From NCBI RefSeq assembly GCF_027596085.1, contig NC_072470.1:3985688-4049687 (forward strand): DNA of 64,000 bases. The letters run 5' to 3'. Source of the stretch: Anoplopoma fimbria. Lineage: Eukaryota > Chordata > Actinopteri > Perciformes > Anoplopomatidae. Position 1 is the stretch's first letter. The number at the start of each line of letters is the position of its first letter. Below, piece after piece: positions 33,715 through 46,009 of the stretch. The notes beneath the pieces were generated by a model that ran no database searches, was not told the DNA's origin, and saw nothing but the letters and a program-made list of their open reading frames with translations. A program made the position numbers and the translations under genes.

Positions 33715-34030
33715 CCGTCCAGATCTCCTCCGCTACACTTTGACAAACGTGGAACATGAAAAGCAATCTTCAAAAGCTATCTTTATCCCTCTGCAGTTTT
33801 GAAGTGCTGAAATTAAAGTTGCATATGGATGCCATCGAGACGCGAGCCACTCGGGGAGATTAACGACAACGCGAGGCATCTGTGCATTCCTAAAGCATGT
33901 GCGTCCCGGTCGTATCCACACACAGCTGACAGCGACACAGATCAGACTGTGATAATCTCAAATTGCTTCTTTTCAAAGAAGTCCAGGCTGCGAAACTGTA
34001 GGAAGTCATGTTGGTCAATGTAGCGGCGAA
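33715..34030. promoter_or_regulatory. Candidate conserved non-coding element
   Basis: Unique sequence with GCTGAAATTAAAGTTGCATA near 33807, GGGGAGATTAACGACAACG near 33855 and CTGTGATAATCTCAAATTGC near 33949. A T-rich run (33680-33700) separates it from the previous block. Confidence 0.42.
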
Positions 34031-35210
34031 GCTCTCTGAATTATCCGCCAATCAGAATCAAAAAGAACTCCGACTGAATAAAGTAAAGTCCATCGAAGTA
34101 AAACTTAAGAAGCGCTTTGATAAAAAGCAGTTTTAAATATAACATCCTGATGCTTTTCTGATCAGTAACCATTTATAGAACGGGGTTCTGGCTCTACAGT
34201 TAATGGAGAAGAAGAGCCCTTCTTTAATGACATATATTTATATTTATCACTGCAGAACAAAATACTTGTTATTAATGAGACTTCTAATAGGCCAACAAGC
34301 TTGCAGTTGTAAATAATAATTGGCTATTTATTCATGTATTTTTGGTTTGAATGCTCTGCACCACGCGGTAAAATGGTCAAAAGTCCATTAGAGGCAAAAA
34401 GGGATTTTCACAAAACTGTTAACACTGAAGAATAACATATTTTCACACCTGAAGGTGCGTCGAGCAACAATACAAGCCTTGCTTACAGTTTAATGGAACA
34501 TTTCAATCTTTATAACTTTCATTGGATCATCCAGTCAGATATGAGCTCAATTGGTGCTTGAAACGCTTTATTCATAAAGTTAAAAAATGACCCGATATTT
34601 AGAAAAGATCCCAGAACGAATCCTTAACAGAAAGGTGAAGAACTTTACAGGTCCAGCTCACTGTGCACAACCTGAACCTAAAATGCATAAATTTGATTTA
34701 TTTATGTTGGTAAAAGAGATCGAATCCAGAAAATATCAGTTTGACCCAAAGGAGAATACACACAAGATAATTAGACCGAATCCAAACTCTGGCTGACCCA
34801 AAAGGAGAGAGAGCACCGACACTGGTACCGTCTGATAATCCACCAATTAACAAGCAAATAGAGGAGCAAAACGGGCCATTTTTACAACATTTCGTGGTTC
34901 AAACTTTCTGTTTCAACTCTAAAAACACAAACTAGTGGCAACAGAACAGAACTCACTGGATACTAAAGTCACAAAATCGTGAAAACTTTGGTGCAGATCT
35001 TAGTCCAGGATTTTTTGTTCATGACAGGCATTGGAGTCAAAAGTGTCTCTTATTAGGGGTCGATGGGTTCGAGGCCGACCTCCACCTTGAAGAAACAGTA
35101 AATAAATCCAGATAATAAACTGAAAAGTGGCTTTTTTTATGAGGAAAAAATACCATCATGTATTTATTAACCACTAACAAATCCCTGAATTTATTACTTA
35201 TCAACTTGCC
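34031..35210. other. AT-rich filler
   Basis: AT-rich. A 69-codon plus frame at 34587-34796 has a low-complexity Lys/Asn-rich translation and no splice context. The word GACCCAAAGGAGA occurs twice within 80 bp (34743 and 34796) with one base difference. No family recognised. Confidence 0.3.
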
Positions 35211-35219
35211 TTATTAGAA

Positions 35220-35600
35220 AGTGGTACCAAATGTTCTGACACATGAATCCACAGCTGAAGGTGCATTCTGGGATATATGAGGCCCGCCAGGACACACACC
35301 GGCAGCAGGGAATATTTCACAATGAAAAAATACAGCACTATGGGGAGAAAGGCTTACAAAATACACCTCTTTTGCAATATAAACAGGATTTTCATCTAAA
35401 TTGTGTACACAGCCGCGATAGTTCAGCTGGAGAGCCTCAGGTCTTAGCTCACTAATATGGCAAACAGCATCAATGCGGATATCACTCACGCGGACCCCAA
35501 AGTAAATACAACCCGGCGATTCGTCCAAGGTAACAATTGAGGTTGTGTACGATATGATGGAATGCACAAAACCCCCCACCATTAAACGCTAGTTCAAATA
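35220..35600. promoter_or_regulatory. Candidate conserved non-coding element
   Basis: Unique balanced block; the most element-like part is 35400-35580, with TTAGCTCACTAATATGGC near 35444 and GGTAACAATTGAGGTTG near 35529. Open frames occur on both strands without exon features. Confidence 0.42.
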
Positions 35601-36150
35601 TTTATATTTCTTTTTGGTATAAATATAACAGAAAGTTTCACAGTTCTGGCATTGTTTGGAAGGGCAAGGAACCCGCTTGCGTTATAAATGAGAGCTGGGT
35701 GACAGGTGGCGATGCAGAAATGAAGAGCGTCGGGGCCTGAAGGTAAACAGAGCGCCGCAACAATACGGACGCAGATTTCAGACTTTTATTGCCTCCGTCA
35801 GGCTGTGAAGGAGAAGTCCACCACAGACCCTCAGAAAACAGAGTTTCTTTTTTCTCCTCCACCTCCGCAGATTTAAACATTTCCAAAAGGGATAAATGTG
35901 TGTGTGATCCTGTAAATGGACACATCACTTCTCACGCTCAAACACACACATGCACCTCCGTCACCAGACTAATGGGAACCTTTAAAAACTTCGATTCTCC
36001 AACCCAGAACCCTAAACCAAGATCTAACCCTACTTTACTCCCATTGGTGGATTATGAGACGATGGTTGGACACAGACATGCAAAAGGCCTCACCACCACT
36101 CAGACATAGAAAAAAGACACACTGACTTTATAGTTGTAGCCTATTTTTGT
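35601..36150. other. Unassigned sequence
   Basis: Balanced to AT-rich; short open frames on both strands near 35640-36109. No recognised exon or repeat. Confidence 0.3.
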
Positions 36151-36154
36151 TTGT

Positions 36155-36535
36155 GTGTATTTGATTGATCTTTCTGTGGGGTTATGTATATGTATTTTCT
36201 CTCAGTATTATATTTTTGCCTCTTTGTAAATGTTTATCGCCCTGTGTAGTCTTTTTCTATCCTAATGGAGTCGTTCCATTTGAGTCTCTTCCTAGTTGGT
36301 ACATGTCTCTTTGGGCCACTTTTGTCCATTTGTCGTTGTTTTGTGTTTCTTTGTGGTCATTTGTTTGTCTGTTAGTTTTAGTTTTTTGCCTCTTTGTGGT
36401 TGTTTCTATCTTAATGAAGTTGTTTTATATTTATTTGAGGTCGTTTTGAGTCTCTTCCTTGTTGGTTTGTGTCTCTTTGAGTCACGCTTGTAGGTGAAGG
36501 TCATAGGGGCACTTTTGTTCAGTAATTCATCCGTG
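36155..36535 (+). repeat. TCTCTTTGTG minisatellite element, copy 2
   Basis: Diverged tandem array with TTTTGCCTCTTTG, TTTTGTGTTTCTTTGTGG and TTTTTTGCCTCTTTGTGG units. It is followed by TCTTCCTTGTTGGT, GTGTCTCTTTGAGTCAC, TAGGTGAAGG and TTCAGTAAT. These tail words are in the same order as in copy 1 at 3975-4070, so array and tail form one dispersed unit. Open Phe/Leu/Cys-rich frames across it are artefacts. Confidence 0.75.
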
Positions 36536-36764
36536 ATTAGTTTGAGCTAACTAAACCTTAAACACAGCAAAACTGATGTATGTTGCTACTTTACGTTCTG
36601 ATATCTAAATGTTAGATTTTAGTGTTGACCAGGAACCAAACAGGAACAACCTGAACTCTAACCAAAATCTTTAAATCCTTACAAATCCCCTTAAAAACAC
36701 GATAACTGTCACCTTTCTATTCTTGTGAGACCTTTAGAAATAAAAACAGAAAGCCGCAGAGAAA

Positions 36765-36990
36765 AGCCAGCTGAAGTGAGCGCAGACGAGGTCCGACATC
36801 CTGACGTGCGTTTTCGTGGTGCAGAGTCCTCCATAATGAACCCGAGCTGGAAAGTGACTTAAAATCCGTCTGGTCGACCTCGCACCAAAGCGGAGATCAA
36901 TAGGAGGCCTCTTTGATAATTGCTCAGCGCTTCATTAAAAGCACGGCGAGCTCGTGGAGGATGCCCCCTCTTCTCGCCGTGGACGGGGCC
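36765..36990. promoter_or_regulatory. Candidate conserved non-coding element
   Basis: Balanced unique block containing GCGGAGATCAATAGGAGG, TTTGATAATTGCTCAGCGC and TTCATTAAAAGCACGG in succession (36890-36945). Confidence 0.42.
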
Positions 36991-37238
36991 ACGTCACATC
37001 AGAGGCCAGATTAAAAAGAAAATAGAAACACACATTTAAACTTCTTCCCTTCTCCGGCCGTGATGGTAAACACGTTCTGATTGGCTTTAGGAGGAGACGA
37101 GCGCGGTATCAAAGACAGTTAATTTGCCCAGTTAGGAAAATCTGTCAGCTCTTAGAAAACCTTGAGGAGGAGGACACTGTCGGCTTAAATCCCATGTGAC
37201 GCGTCCAGAAGCCATGACCGACCATCTCCATCTCATAG

Positions 37239-37239
<1 letters not shown>

Positions 37240-37303
<64 letters not shown>
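37240..37303. repeat. (AC)32 microsatellite
   Basis: 64 bp of pure AC. Confidence 0.97.
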
Positions 37304-37305
<2 letters not shown>

Positions 37306-37479
37306 TAGAAAAGGTCTTTATGTGCAGCAGAATCACTTTAATCAGCAACGGTTTCTCTTGAATTCTTAAAAATTAGATCTAATTTGCTCAAAAAAAAAAG
37401 AAAACCTTGTAGTTCTACTTGCTGCTAGTGAAATGAGGTTCATTAAGGTTTTGATGTGACTGGATAATCACCCTTCAAA

Positions 37480-37850
37480 ATATAAGCAGCGCTGGTAAAC
37501 ATGAATTATCAAGGGAGGAGGAGGGGGAGGAGGAAAAACCCAGCAGGACCTCATTGGTAATGCAAAACTTTAATACTCCCGACTGAAGGGGCTTGACGTG
37601 CCGAGGTGTAATGTCAGCTATCGATTGGTCGGCGGTCGGGTGTCTCAGTGTCGGGCCCCATTGACATTCTCTCATCTTACGATGGAGGGAACTTGTTATA
37701 TCTGTGCCGGGAACTCCTCGTCTCAGCGGCAGCTCGCTCTTCTTCTTCCCCCCTTTTTCTGGGAAGGAATCGTAACAGATCTTGCAGCGTGTTAGCCGCG
37801 GCTCAGGCTGTTGACTGTAAGTGCAAAGGCAATTGATCAGCCTGCCCCCC
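37480..37850. promoter_or_regulatory. Candidate conserved non-coding element
   Basis: Unique block with TCATTGGTAATGCAAAAC near 37552, GTCAGCTATCGATTGGTCGG near 37613, GCCCCATTGACATTCTC near 37654 and AAAGGCAATTGATCAGCC near 37825. A purine tract (37515-37535) and a pyrimidine tract (37738-37760) interrupt it. Confidence 0.46.
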
Positions 37851-38500
37851 CTCTCCACAACACACACAGACACATAATCATGCAAACATACACAGTACAG
37901 TTCTACCTTGCAGAAAAGCAGCTTTTATAAAGACGTGATGAACCTGAGAACTCATGTTTTCGATGTTCTGAGCTGATATTCTTAGACTTAACTTATCCTG
38001 CAACGTCTTTAAAGTTTAAGCAATCCAATGCCATAAAAGCATTTTTATTCATTGCAGTGTGAAACTCAAACTTCTAATAATAATGTATAGTATCCATGTC
38101 AAAGATATGACCGGATAAGTCAACATTTTGATTTAAAACCTTCTCATTTTGGTCCGTATCTATGCAGAAGTGTTGCATTTTTAATCCTCAATCCAGCTGC
38201 AAAGTCCTACATTTCCCACAATGCAACTTGATACAATTTTCTCTCCCTGCTTGATTAACACCCATGTCTTTGAACTCCATTACATTTTCTAAAGCACTAG
38301 ACGAAACGGAGGTAACAAGTAGTTCTGTAATGATTTCATGTTGATGCATCAGATATTTCGATAATCCCAAAGCTGCCTCCCTTCTTTCCTCCCTTATCTT
38401 GTCCCTCCTCACCTCTCCTCACCATACGCTGGCCTGCAGTTTATCACATCACGTATCACACCTCCATAACCCGCTCTTCATGCATGCATGCACGCCTGCA
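37851..38500. other. Unassigned sequence
   Basis: AT-rich to balanced. One ZNF143-like word is listed separately. No exon recognised. Confidence 0.3.
38206..38226 (+). promoter_or_regulatory. ZNF143-like CTACATTTCCCACAATGCA word
   Basis: CTACATTTCCCACAATGCA closely matches the known long ZNF143 pattern. The 3' part CCCACAATGCAACTTGAT is shared exactly with 58406-58423, so both may instead derive from one dispersed repeat. Confidence 0.4.
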
Positions 38501-38584
38501 CACGGTGCATATGTATTTTCTCAAAACAAACTCGCGGAGACCCGGAGCGAGCGTGTGTTGTTAGGTGACAAGTCGACGGCGCCA

Positions 38585-38602
38585 CCCCCCCCCCCCCCCC
38601 CC
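38585..38602. repeat. Poly-C (18 bp)
   Basis: 18 consecutive C. Such runs form i-motif or, on the other strand, G-quadruplex structures and are often mis-sized in assemblies. Confidence 0.95.
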
Positions 38603-38629
38603 TCCTCTGTACAAAAATAAAAACACACA

Positions 38630-39300
38630 GAGAGGTGGCGGGGAGCAGCTACACCCCCTCTGGTCCATCGCTCTCAGCAGGGGTTATTGATTGTGACGTG
38701 CGCTCGCAGTGCACCTTCCCAGTCGCCTGTCAGCCAGATGCATGCTGGCAGGTCCGGTCCTCCCCCCTTGACAGCTCCCGCGCGGCAGGGAGGTTGTTGG
38801 GGTGGCGATGGTGTTGGAGGGGGAGGCGTTTTGTCAGGGAGCCAAACAGAGGGAGAAAGACAGCAGGCGGGGCCGTGGCCCTCGGTTTCTCCCCGAGCCT
38901 GCAGAAGGTGAACCCCGACCTCTCGGCCTCGCTCTCTTGTTTGCGTCGTGGTCGTCGTCGCTACAAGGTGAGCCGAGCTGCCGCGGCGGGTTAGCCTCCG
39001 TTTGAGGATACTCAGGTCTGTCACAGCGCATTGTTTCTGGTTTTTCACCCCCGAACAGACCCTCAGGATGAGGATGAACCGTTTCAGTCTGTTCTCCACA
39101 TTACTGTCGCTTTTCACCGCCACGTTTAGTACGACAAACCCTCCCCTCCCTCTGCTGCCCTCCCCCGTAACAACCTGCCAACCAACCCCCCACCTGTGCA
39201 GCTTGTTTAACGCCGGCGCCTCCAGAAGGTGCATCCTGTGAGCGCTCGGCGGCTCAGACAGGTAATGAGTTAGCTCCGGGGAGGCCGACATGACTGCACG
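38630..39300. promoter_or_regulatory. GC-rich block, possible CpG-island-like element
   Basis: The GC-richest 600 bp of the second half, with CpG clusters (CCCGCGCGGC, GCTGCCGCGGCGGG) and CGCCTGTCAGCCAGATGCAT near 38722. Frames are open on both strands because of composition. A promoter is possible, but I see no TATA box or recognisable first exon. Confidence 0.35.
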
Positions 39301-39589
39301 CGTGTGAGAGTGTGAAATTACCTGACACAGCTTTCACCGGCAAAAGGTGCTTCCCCGTCTGTGTGTTCGCAGCCGTGGGATTTGTACACACATGTTCACG
39401 CGCAGACAGAGAGTGGAGGTGGGAGAACATAACATATGCCACTTGGTGAACGCTTTAATCCTAATGCCGCTGTTACTGTGTGGGGCTCCGCTGGCAGCGT
39501 GGAAAAGAACGTCGCTGCAGGATAACTAATGAGCCAGCCCAGTTTCATGGAAGTAATATTGCACTAAATGCAATATATTTGTTTGGTTT

Positions 39590-39865
39590 TTGTTGTGTCT
39601 CTCAACAAAACTAGCAGGACTATCAACCAGGAGCATTGTGGATTTATGGTAGTGGGTTTGTGGCCTAAATCTGACGATTCCTAATTATTTTAAGACCAAC
39701 CATGATGTTTTTCCTTAACTTAACAAAGTGGTTTTGTTGCCTAAACTTAGGTTTCATTGAACGTCATGTCGTCCCTAAAACAAACCATCTTTTCAGGGTA
39801 GTTAATTGGCTACCACCGTATTTTGTTTTGCAACCCTGTGGTGCATAACGACAATAAATTGTCCT
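39590..39865 (+). repeat. CCTAAACTTAGG/AAGTGGTTTTGTTGCC-type dispersed repeat
   Basis: Words in order: TTTTTGTTGTGTCTCTCAAC, GACCAACCATGATGTTTTTC, CTTAACAAAGTGGTTTTGTT, GCCTAAACTTAGG, AAACAAACCATCTTTTCAGG, GGCTACCACCGTATTTTG and GACAATAAATTGTCC. I recall this order from a dispersed teleost repeat, possibly part of an LTR element. No coding capacity remains. Confidence 0.65.
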
Positions 39866-40084
39866 TGAATCCTTAAAGTTTGAGCTAACTTTGTAATCTT
39901 CATTTTTAATCTTTTAAGCAAACTATAACTGCATAATAACATCATAAACAAAGCAAAATCCACTTTATGGAAGCAGAAAAGTTTTGTGCATTGAGTTAAC
40001 GCTCATTTTGCTAAAGCTGCACAGTGTGAGCCAGAATAACCTCCACTGTGCAGCATCAAAGTGTTTCACAGAAAAGGTGGACTG

Positions 40085-40475
40085 AGAGTAACAACCAGCG
40101 CGTGTCGGGACGAGCCCGAAATACTAAATGGATCATAAGTAATAATCACCCAAGGGGTTGCAGACAATAAGCCCCCTCCCCTCTCAGTATCTCAATCCAT
40201 TTGTCTTGGAAAAGGAAATTACTAAATCCAATACAGTTCGATAAAAATCTGGCCTGTCTGGTTCGGCTGCTGGAGGATAATGCGGCCTGATAAAGGCGCT
40301 CGTTTCCGGCCGTGCTCCATCCGTCATCGGGGTGGGGGGTTGGGGGTTTGCTCCCCTGGTCAAACTGTCTGCCGCTCCAACAGATGACTGCAGCAGATCA
40401 GCTGCTCGCTCCGCCGCCTCGTGGCCTCCACCGCCGAGGTTACAAAGTTTAGTTGTTTGCGAGAGGCCTCTCTGT
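40085..40475. promoter_or_regulatory. Candidate conserved non-coding element
   Basis: Unique block with AAGTAATAATCACCCAAGGG near 40138, GGAAATTACTAAATCC near 40214 and GGAGGATAATGCGGCCTGAT near 40272. A G-rich stretch (40329-40347) lies inside it. Confidence 0.42.
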
Positions 40476-40479
40476 GCAC

Positions 40480-41010
40480 TCTGATTGGATAACAATGAGA
40501 CACTTCCTGACTTTGTCCATGCAGGCCTTACGAAAGAATGTCAGCTTTTACTTCTGTTGTGGTCTTTGTATGTTGCTCTTGATACAGGAACATGTCTCTG
40601 TTTACATGCAAAGACTTGTCACACTGTGCATGTCTGAGTTGTGAGCAGTTAAAGAGTGATTTTTCCCTTTTTAATCTCTTCCATTGCCAAACTACAAAGA
40701 AAAAAGCAGAGACTAACTCTTGTGTCTCACTTTAAAATGAGTTGCTCTGATGTCCTTAAGGGATAAAAATGTCAAAGTCAAAACAACTGCCATATAAATA
40801 ATATCTTTTAACATACTAAGAAGAAAAATATCCTTTATACTTGTATTTTTAATAGTCTGGGATATGTCAATGATTGGAGGACAAAAACCTCCTGAAACTG
40901 CTATAAAAATACAATGTATTATTATTATTTTGTTGCAGGACATCATCTTGCAACCCCTAAATTCCAGACATTAAATATACTTCCAGACTCTTAATCAGCC
41001 CTGATGTTCT
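40480..41010. other. Unassigned sequence
   Basis: AT-rich. Short frames only. Confidence 0.3.
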
Positions 41011-41017
41011 GTCACTT

Positions 41018-41030
41018 TGACCTCTGACCC
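41018..41030 (-). promoter_or_regulatory. DR1 nuclear-receptor motif
   Basis: The minus strand reads GGGTCA-G-AGGTCA. It matches the RXR/HNF4/COUP-TF DR1 pattern with one substitution. Confidence 0.4.
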
Positions 41031-41104
41031 CTGCAGGTCTCTCACTGCGTCCCTTTCACAGTTTACATTCCCCGTATGTGAGCACATCTCACTGTCTCAG
41101 CAGT

Positions 41105-41162
41105 GTTAAGTGTCTTTGGACGAGAGCTTCAGCTGAATACCTGAGATGTAATGTAATCGAAT
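41105..41162 (+). mobile_element. Degenerate L2-like 3' tail
   Basis: TTAAGTGTCTTTGGACGAGA, GCTTCAGCTGAATACC and GATGTAATGTAAT follow one another. This is the same order as core plus TGTAA tail at 5358-5421, but diverged. Confidence 0.55.
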
Positions 41163-41164
41163 GC

Positions 41165-42425
41165 GTCCTGCAGCCTGAGCCGCACAGCTGTAGACATATG
41201 TTGTTGGCAGCAAAAACACACCAACAGTGAGCTCTTAAGAGTACAGTTCAATCAGGGTTAAGAGACACACTTAGCACTTTAAAGTCCCTTAAATCATCGC
41301 TGAAGGATGTTTTGTTCAGTTCTTCAGAACCTGTAAACGTTAAAGTCCTTTTGCTTTTTCAGAGTCCTGAGAAACCTGAATCACTCTGAAGGATTCAGTG
41401 TGCAGAAATAGGACACAGAAATGAATACTAATCGCCTATTACGATGCAGATTTGCTTAACAGCTCTCTCTCTCTGTGTCTGCGGCCTGAGGGAGAACAGG
41501 ATGCGTCGTCTTTTACTTAAGGTGCTGCGTGACCTCTGCACGACCCGCTGTTAAAGAGGGACAAATGTTGCTGCAGCTAATGAGCAAAGAGCAGCGGAGC
41601 TCATAAAAAGGTGTAAATATTGGGACTCCATCACGGACGGAGAGGGGAAAGAGAAGGAAGGGTGGTGTTAGCAAAGTGTAGCTTTGATTCTTTAATAAGG
41701 AGGATTAAGTCGTAAAAGATCCCCATGAAGATTTAGTTCAGATGACAAAAGCAGGAAGTCAACATTTGAATATTATATTCTATTGAATTGTTCAGCAGAT
41801 ATTGTCAGATAAGATGTTCCTCGTTGCCATGACATTTACTCTGACGACACTCTGATGACATCTTGTCATCGTAGTTTTTCTTCTGTTTTTCTAGATAAAC
41901 ACACACATTTATAGAAGATTCTTGTACAAGTTGTTTGTATCGAAAACGGGATGAAGCCATCTTCCTGCATTTGCAAACTTTATCACTTTTAAGGCTCAAT
42001 AATAGACTTCTTGGGAATTAAAGGGATAGTTCTGATGTTTGGAGGTTTGTTTAAAAGGTTTAGCCCTGTGGCTTTTAAGAGAGCACTGATAACGGCTTCT
42101 GTTCCTCGTTATAAAGGGATGTCTGACAGCATGTAAAGCTGTGAAAATATTCTAAATATATCGTACACTTAAACTGATATTTACTCTTGTAGGTGTCTAA
42201 AACAATAACTTGTATTATGCTTGATTTTCTTTACATATGATGAGCAGTCATACAGGTATTCTGTTAATAGCAAACCTTGATTTCATTTAATGTCATTTCT
42301 TTATGTGTGTATTAATATTAATAGCTTTCTGAGGCCACAGTTATTCATATTTACACCAATTCCTCTTCAGTTTCACGTCTGCCTTAACATCTGCAGTTTT
42401 CACAGAGGTCTTCCTGCAGTCCTCT
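41165..42425. other. Unassigned sequence
   Basis: AT-rich to balanced. TTAAAGGGATAGTTCTGATG at 42017-42036 resembles the start of a dispersed teleost repeat (AAAGGGATAGTTCGG), but the rest does not clearly follow. No exon recognised. Confidence 0.3.
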
Positions 42426-42429
42426 TTGT

Positions 42430-43290
42430 TTTTAGTCAAAATAGACCAACTCTGAGTGATTTGACTCGAGAGGCCACTCGGGTCAGCCGGCCGCCCTTCT
42501 GAAGGCTGAATAATGTGAGCGCCTCCATTCCATTCACGTCCCTGCCGCTGAATTTCAAAAGACACTTCATTTCGTACTTGTTTACGGCTCTCTCCAGAGA
42601 TCTAAAGTTCAAAATCGCATGCATTTTTAATTCCAAATTAAGCCAGGGAAGAAGGAGTTGGAGGAGGAGGGGGAGAAGATTTCCGTGTTCACTTCTCCAC
42701 ATTTTGACAAACATGACCTCCCCTCGCTGGGGTGGAGGGATTATGTGGAACAAAAGTTGGCCCATCTCCGTACCAGGGCTTAAGGCTATTGGGGCGACAG
42801 ATTAGAATATCTTGCTCCCTCTCAAGGAGATAAGAGAAACACAACCAAACATAATGAACTCCTGATCTCCCACCACCAAAGAGCACGTGTGAAGTTGAGA
42901 TTCATAAATCTTCAAAACAGTATTTTTATTTCGGCTGCGTATGCGTCTCCTAAAGCTTAAAACATGATCTTCGTTATCAAAGGTTGGGAGAATCTTCCTG
43001 CTCATTGTCTTTTCCTCGGAGGAGTCCACTCCCAGACAAAACTATCGGCCTCAGCTCGGCTGTTTTGTTGCCGTTCTCCGTTTCTTATAATCCCGGATAA
43101 TTACAAATATGTCAGACGTGTCGCCGTATGACGTCTGCTCGCGACGGCACACGGTGGAGAGCCGCGCGGCTGAAATGACTCGGTGATACATCTCAGCCTC
43201 TCCCGCTCTCAATTAGCTCCCGGTGCTCCAGGTTAATGGAACTTTTGATTGGGGAAAACTGGGGTTTCCTGGACGTGTGGGGGGTCGACC
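42430..43290. promoter_or_regulatory. Large candidate conserved non-coding block
   Basis: About 860 bp almost free of repeats. It contains GCATTTTTAATTCCAAATTA near 42621, GGAGGGATTATGTGGAAC near 42734, GCGACAGATTAGAATATC near 42794, AATCCCGGATAATTACAAAT near 43089 and CTCAATTAGCTCCCGG near 43208. Several frames are open on both strands, but none has exon borders or family similarity. It may comprise two or three separate elements. Confidence 0.48.
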
Positions 43291-43329
43291 TCGTCCTTAT
43301 CTGCTGGTGCAGAAAGGCAACTTACTCAC

Positions 43330-44330
43330 ATGAGTGTTTTCCACTCTGGACGGGTACCTTAGTGCACCAAATGCTCTTTATTTGGCTTCCTTTATATTTT
43401 ACTTTGAGGTTTTCATAGTGAAAGCAAGCTGGAAATACACTCTAAAAACTAATATTGTAATAAATTTGGCAAAAATAATCTCTAAATGGGTCAAAAATGT
43501 AATAAAGCTGCATCTGTTATAGACTTAAAGTTAGTCTAGTGTACCTAGTGATGGTATTTCAAAAGCAGTTATGCAGTCAAACACAGTGAATTACATTTTT
43601 CAAACAGAGTCATCATTTTATAAAAGTGTGATTCATTGGTATTAGTCAACAGTTTACAGCCCATTTGATGTAACAATATGTTTATTCATCCTCCCTCAAC
43701 ATATTAAGATCTGCTTTATTGATTCCAGTATTCAACTGGTTTTGTTTAGCAATCATGGTCCTATTGTTCAGATTCGTCCAGTAAAACAAAAAAAGTGTTG
43801 CAATAACATTTAATAGCAGTTAAACTCTACTCGACAAAATGCTAACTTTTAGAAAGTCATTGGAGATAAACTGGAGGAGAGATTTGTGCAGCTAGTATCT
43901 ATAGATCAGTGAGAGTCAGAGTGAAACAAATGTAAATCTGCGATTCCCTGCACAGAAGTGGCAGCTCTTTAATTTGTACTTTGTGAAACAGAACCAGACT
44001 AAATGAAAATAAACCTAAAGTATAATTTAGTCTCTGATTGGGAAAACCAAACCGGCTTTGGCTTGTGAAACGCTTTTAGATGCAACTGGATTAACCTTCA
44101 TAGGATTCAGCATCTCACCTCAGATGTTTTCAGAAAACACAATTAGGAACTTTTAATAATTAATAATTTCTCTAATTGTAAAAGTGAGCGTCTCATCCAT
44201 TCTCCACATCACAATCAGGTTAAATCTGCTACTTTCTGTAAGAAGACATCCTCCAAATGTGTGTTTTTAAGATGCTGTGTGACTATCTGTCACTAAAGCC
44301 AGAGTTTGGAGGATAAACCGTCCTTTAAAT
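43330..44330. other. AT-rich filler
   Basis: AT-rich with nothing recognised. Confidence 0.35.
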
Positions 44331-44335
44331 GACCT

Positions 44336-44353
44336 GCAGAGAGAGAGAGAGAG
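44336..44353. repeat. (GA)n tract
   Basis: 18 bp of GA. Confidence 0.85.
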
Positions 44354-44487
44354 GAGAGTTCTGGGTAGAGAGGTCGGTGAGAGTTCTGGACTCCCAGTCA
44401 GCCTCGCGTCCGACTGCAGAAAACCTCCTCCGGCCTAACAAAAACCCGCTATCAGAGGATGACACCAAACGCCAACCCGCCAGACAT

Positions 44488-44517
44488 CTTCCTCCTCCTC
44501 CTCCTCCTCCTCCTCCC
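44488..44517. repeat. (CCT)9 microsatellite
   Basis: About 28 bp of CCT, making Pro or Gly runs in spurious frames. Confidence 0.93.
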
Positions 44518-44741
44518 TTTCTTCCTCCTTCCTCCACAAACGCACCAGTGAGCTTCACTTTAGCTTGTTTGCGGCCATGTTGAAGGCAAGGTGACAAGAG
44601 CAATACAAGAGAAACATTCCTGTAATTTCCCCCCAAAAAGAGCTTAAGGTGGAATTGTTCTCCAAGGGGGGAAGCTGCCACCTCTCTTTCTTCTCCCCCT
44701 CAGTTTATCTAACTCACCAAGAAAAAGAGGGGAGATTAATC

Positions 44742-44792
44742 CACACACACACACACACACACACACACAACACACAACACACACACAAACAC
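44742..44792. repeat. Interrupted (CA)n microsatellite
   Basis: 28 bp of pure CA, then CA units broken by AA at intervals. Confidence 0.93.
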
Positions 44793-44799
44793 TCACACA

Positions 44800-45005
44800 A
44801 CCCTCCTGAGGAATGGCTGGCGAGCAGAGAAGAAATGCGCCCTGACAATCTCCTCTTCCCTCCGGCGGCTGGATGCCAGAAACGAGCGCCGTTTCTTCTG
44901 AGAGATCTTTTACCGAAGATGCCAGGGATTAAGAAAGAAAAGACTGCAGGACAGTGCTGTGTCACCTAGCATTAAACAGCCCTAAACTCTCCGGTTATGA
45001 GATAC
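44800..45005. promoter_or_regulatory. Candidate conserved non-coding element
   Basis: Unique balanced sequence between two CA arrays, with GCCCTGACAATCTCC near 44838 and CACCTAGCATTAAACAGCCC near 44964. Confidence 0.38.
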
Positions 45006-45134
45006 TCTGTGCAAAATAGGCCAGAAGAGAGAGAAGGAAAAAAGAGAGGTTTTGATTTCTTATCTTTTTTTTTTTTTCTCGCGTCGTTTTCCTCCGAGCC
45101 CTGATGCCCCTGGTCTCTACTCTTGGTTGGTGCC

Positions 45135-45136
<2 letters not shown>

Positions 45137-45228
<92 letters not shown>
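45137..45228. repeat. (CA)46 microsatellite
   Basis: 92 bp of pure CA. Confidence 0.98.
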
Positions 45229-45229
<1 letters not shown>

Positions 45230-45230
<1 letters not shown>

Positions 45231-46005
45231 CATGCACATGCAAATCAGAGTGAGCTTTACTGGCAAACTACTCATAATAGATCATTTTATGAGGAAAGAT
45301 GGAGGAAATAGTTCAACAACGTATGTGCATAAGACCGATAACAAATTAAGGTGCCGAAGAAATGTCTTCAAATTTAAAGATCGGGATCTAAAGTAAAAAA
45401 AAAAGATGCAAAAAGGTTTGATTAATATAAACCGTAGAACTGAAAGATTATGATGTGGATATTTAAGAGCTAGAATACATTTGAGTGTGTGAAATGTTTG
45501 ACATAAAGAATGAGATCAGCAGACAAACAGGATTCTAGGTAAGAGAAGGAAAAGAGTAAGCTTTAGATTTAAATGAAGGGCTGATGTTATTAACTGCAGT
45601 GTTCTACATCTTAGATTGACTTCCTGTTTGTAAGCGTAAAACATCTTCACTGGATACAGCTCATACATCAGGTATTTATAGATTAATATTCATCAGGTCT
45701 GGTGACAAACGGCTCCTTTTTAAAATCAGCGTATCGCATAAATTTGATTTGTTGGTTGAAATGTAATATTTCAGGTTCTGCAGGTTGATTTAAACAAAAG
45801 GAACAGTACCAAGTCTCTTACATTAGCAGCTTATACAAATATAAGAAGAAAAAATTCAGTGCTCGCCCTTTTCGCACGTGTGTTTACTGTCGTTGAATTC
45901 AAGTTTTGTTGGACTAACTGTTAAACCGGTTTTAAAAGTGCAACTTTAAAATGCATTCTTGCTTATTGTTGTTTCGAAAATTCAAGTTTCCTTTTCTGTT
46001 TTCTG
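45230..46005. other. AT-rich filler
   Basis: AT-rich, no recognised feature. Confidence 0.35.
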
Positions 46006-46009
46006 CTCC

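Noticed and set aside
35065..35085. GGGTTCGAGGCCGACC, resembling a tRNA T-arm
   Set aside because: No acceptor stem, D-arm or anticodon arm can be built around it. No tRNA was found elsewhere by its GGTTCGAATCC word.
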